From contig JANYEB010000060.1 of the NCBI GenBank assembly GCA_025363355.1, forward strand, positions 1-33,079: a stretch of DNA of 33,079 nucleotides. The letters run 5' to 3'. Source of the stretch: Chitinophagaceae bacterium. Lineage in GTDB: Bacteria; Bacteroidota; Bacteroidia; Chitinophagales; Chitinophagaceae. Positions 31,956 to 33,079 of this stretch are shown here, one piece after another; the stretch's first letter is position 1; every line of letters begins with the position of its first letter. The notes below the pieces were generated by a model. That model saw only the letters and a program-made list of their open reading frames with translations, did not search any database and was not told where the DNA came from. The translations under genes and the position numbers were made by a program.

Positions 31956-32519
31956 TTATGAAACTCTTGGCTTCCAAACAATCTCTTCGGCATTATGCAG
32001 TTTAGCAATATATCTTGCTAAAACAAATAAATAATCGCTCAAACGGTTGATGTATTTTATAACTATTGCATCGATAAACAAATCATTGCTTTGCATTGCA
32101 ACACAAATTCTTTCTGCTCTTCTGCAAATACACCTGGCAATGTGAAGATTAGATACTGCAATATCTCCACCAGGTAAAATAAAATTTTTCATTGCTGGCA
32201 AAACATCATTCATCTTATCAATTTCTTGTTCTAGAAAAGTGATGTCAGATTCTTTTAAATCTGGCAGTTTAAACATTGGTTCTTTCTCCGGATCGCAAGC
32301 TAATGACGAACCTATTGTAAATAATCTATCTTGAATTTCTTTTAAAGAAGATTTGCTGTGAGCATCACTGATGCAATCTGCACACAAACCAATAAAGCTG
32401 TTTAGTTCATCAATAGTTCCATAGCTTTCAATACGAATGTGACTTTTAGAAACCTTTGTACCTCCAATTAAGCTTGTGGTTCCTTTATCTCCTGTTTTTG
32501 TATATATTTTAAGTGCCAT
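31956..32519 (-). CDS. ATP:cob(I)alamin adenosyltransferase, PduO type
   Basis: This is a 187-residue corrinoid adenosyltransferase that makes adenosylcobalamin from ATP and cob(I)alamin. The ATP-binding start KIYTKTGDKGTTSLIGG, then RIESYGTIDELNSFIG, FILPGGDIAVSNLHIARCICRRAER and the late YINRLSDYLFVLARYIA are diagnostic of the PduO/MMAB type. Its start codon is 3 nt from a heptamer repeat tract, which occupies the place of the ribosome-binding site. The upstream ABC ATPase gene ends 53 bp before it on the same strand. Confidence 0.93.
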   Translation of the reverse strand: MALKIYTKTGDKGTTSLIGGTKVSKSHIRIESYGTIDELNSFIGLCADCISDAHSKSSLKEIQDRLFTIGSSLACDPEKEPMFKLPDLKESDITFLEQEIDKMNDVLPAMKNFILPGGDIAVSNLHIARCICRRAERICVAMQSNDLFIDAIVIKYINRLSDYLFVLARYIAKLHNAEEIVWKPRVS

Positions 32520-32522
32520 TTT

Positions 32523-32556
32523 TTAGTAGTTAGTAGTTAGTAGTTAGTAGTTAGTA
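32523..32556. repeat. Heptamer repeat upstream of adenosyltransferase gene
   Basis: Four full copies of TTAGTAG and a partial fifth lie at 32523-32556 (CTACTAA on the coding strand). They fill most of the 53-bp gap between the ABC ATPase stop and the adenosyltransferase start. The related TAGTAGCTAG of the upstream gene's last codons lies next to them. Confidence 0.92.
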
Positions 32557-32572
32557 AAAAATGAGCTCATTA

Positions 32573-33079
32573 CTAGCTACTAGCCATTTGAGATTTTCTA
32601 TTATCACTTTCAATTACACCATCCTTAAGCCTCACAATTCTTTTTGCATATTTAGCAATATCTTCTTCGTGAGTAACTAATATAACTGTATTACCAGATT
32701 CTTGAATTTTTGCAAAAATATCCATTACTTCAACCGATGTTTTGCTATCTAAATTTCCTGTGGGTTCATCTGCTAATAAAATAGAAGGATTGTTTACTAA
32801 TGCACGTGCAATTGCGACACGTTGTATTTGACCTCCACTTAACTCGTTACTTTTATGGTGACCTCTATCTCCTAGTCCAACTTTTCTTAAGCTTTCAATA
32901 GCTCTTTCAGTTCTATCTTTTTTATTTACTCCAGCATAAATCAATGGCAGTGCAACATTCTCCACTGCTGTTAATCTTGGTAAAAGATTGAACTGTTGAA
33001 ACACGAATCCAATTTCTTTGTTTCTAACTTCTGCCAAGTCATCATCAGGCATTTTGCTCACATCTTTTCCATTCAAAAT
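32573..33079 (-). CDS. LolD/MacB-type ABC ATPase, partial
   Basis: This is the C-terminal part of an ABC transporter ATP-binding protein; its 5' end lies beyond the window. [20 protein letters not shown] is the Q-loop region, [33 protein letters not shown] holds the signature, Walker B and D-loop, and [20 protein letters not shown] the H-loop. The Walker A motif is missing only because of the cut. The combination with DEPTGNLDS fits the LolD/MacB/FtsE group, which acts in lipoprotein release or peptide and drug export. The first methionine in the window is internal to the protein. Confidence 0.92.
   Translation of the reverse strand: MLNGKDVSKMPDDDLAEVRNKEIGFVFQQFNLLPRLTAVENVALPLIYAGVNKKDRTERAIESLRKVGLGDRGHHKSNELSGGQIQRVAIARALVNNPSILLADEPTGNLDSKTSVEVMDIFAKIQESGNTVILVTHEEDIAKYAKRIVRLKDGVIESDNRKSQMASS

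Overview
The window looks like chromosomal DNA of a low-GC member of the Bacteroidota, most likely a Chitinophagia-type organism. The evidence is the family content (SIMPL/DUF541, DUF1003, DUF3109, TIGR02757/DUF2400, PD40-OmpA proteins, a Bacteroidota-type long IspH), weak Shine-Dalgarno sequences, and promoters of the Bacteroidota form (TTG, about 20 bp, TAnnTTTG). The genus is not determinable by reading alone.

Layout. Bases 1-4550 are an accessory stretch of poorly conserved genes: two secreted or membrane proteins, a small beta-rich protein, a peptidoglycan amidase without a signal peptide, a 157-residue conserved hypothetical and small membrane proteins. It is framed by two arrays of short palindromes (52-118 and 3590-3804) and carries two copies of an unexplained leader element (873-907 and 3053-3088). 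Bases 4571-5231 are a REP-associated tyrosine transposase (RAYT) bracketed by identical hairpins in opposite orientation. Bases 5359-11665 hold SIMPL, DUF1003, DUF2459, YiaA/B and ceramidase-like genes, then a nucleoid-associated protein, a GNAT and a GH26 glycosidase. Bases 11672-15726 hold a thiamine-binding protein, an esterase and, divergently, an ATP-grasp ligase, a Uma2 nuclease and a YbdK-type carboxylate-amine ligase, which together look like a small peptide or amide metabolite locus. Bases 15805-18328 hold an aldose epimerase, ispH and a DUF2795-like gene. Bases 18469-21235 hold a subtilase and two unknowns. Bases 21500-22651 are the ribosomal operon rpsF-rpsR-rplI. Bases 22719-30642 hold DUF3109, a polysaccharide deacetylase, a lytic transglycosylase, TIGR02757, OmpA/PD40, queE, folD and an Lrp-type regulator. 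The right end has a tRNA-like RNA (30785-30929) with its own promoter and terminator, a GT2 glycosyltransferase, an ATP:cob(I)alamin adenosyltransferase and a truncated LolD-type ABC ATPase.

The most unusual signal is the tRNA-like RNA. It has complete acceptor, D, anticodon and T arms, a leucine-type D arm, a GTC (Asp) anticodon with C38 and a G discriminator, and a 74-nt variable region that is itself structured. Other noteworthy signals are the ten-unit 22-bp palindrome array, the RAYT with its hairpins, heptamer repeats that have grown inside queE and just upstream of the adenosyltransferase gene, and the amidoligase locus.
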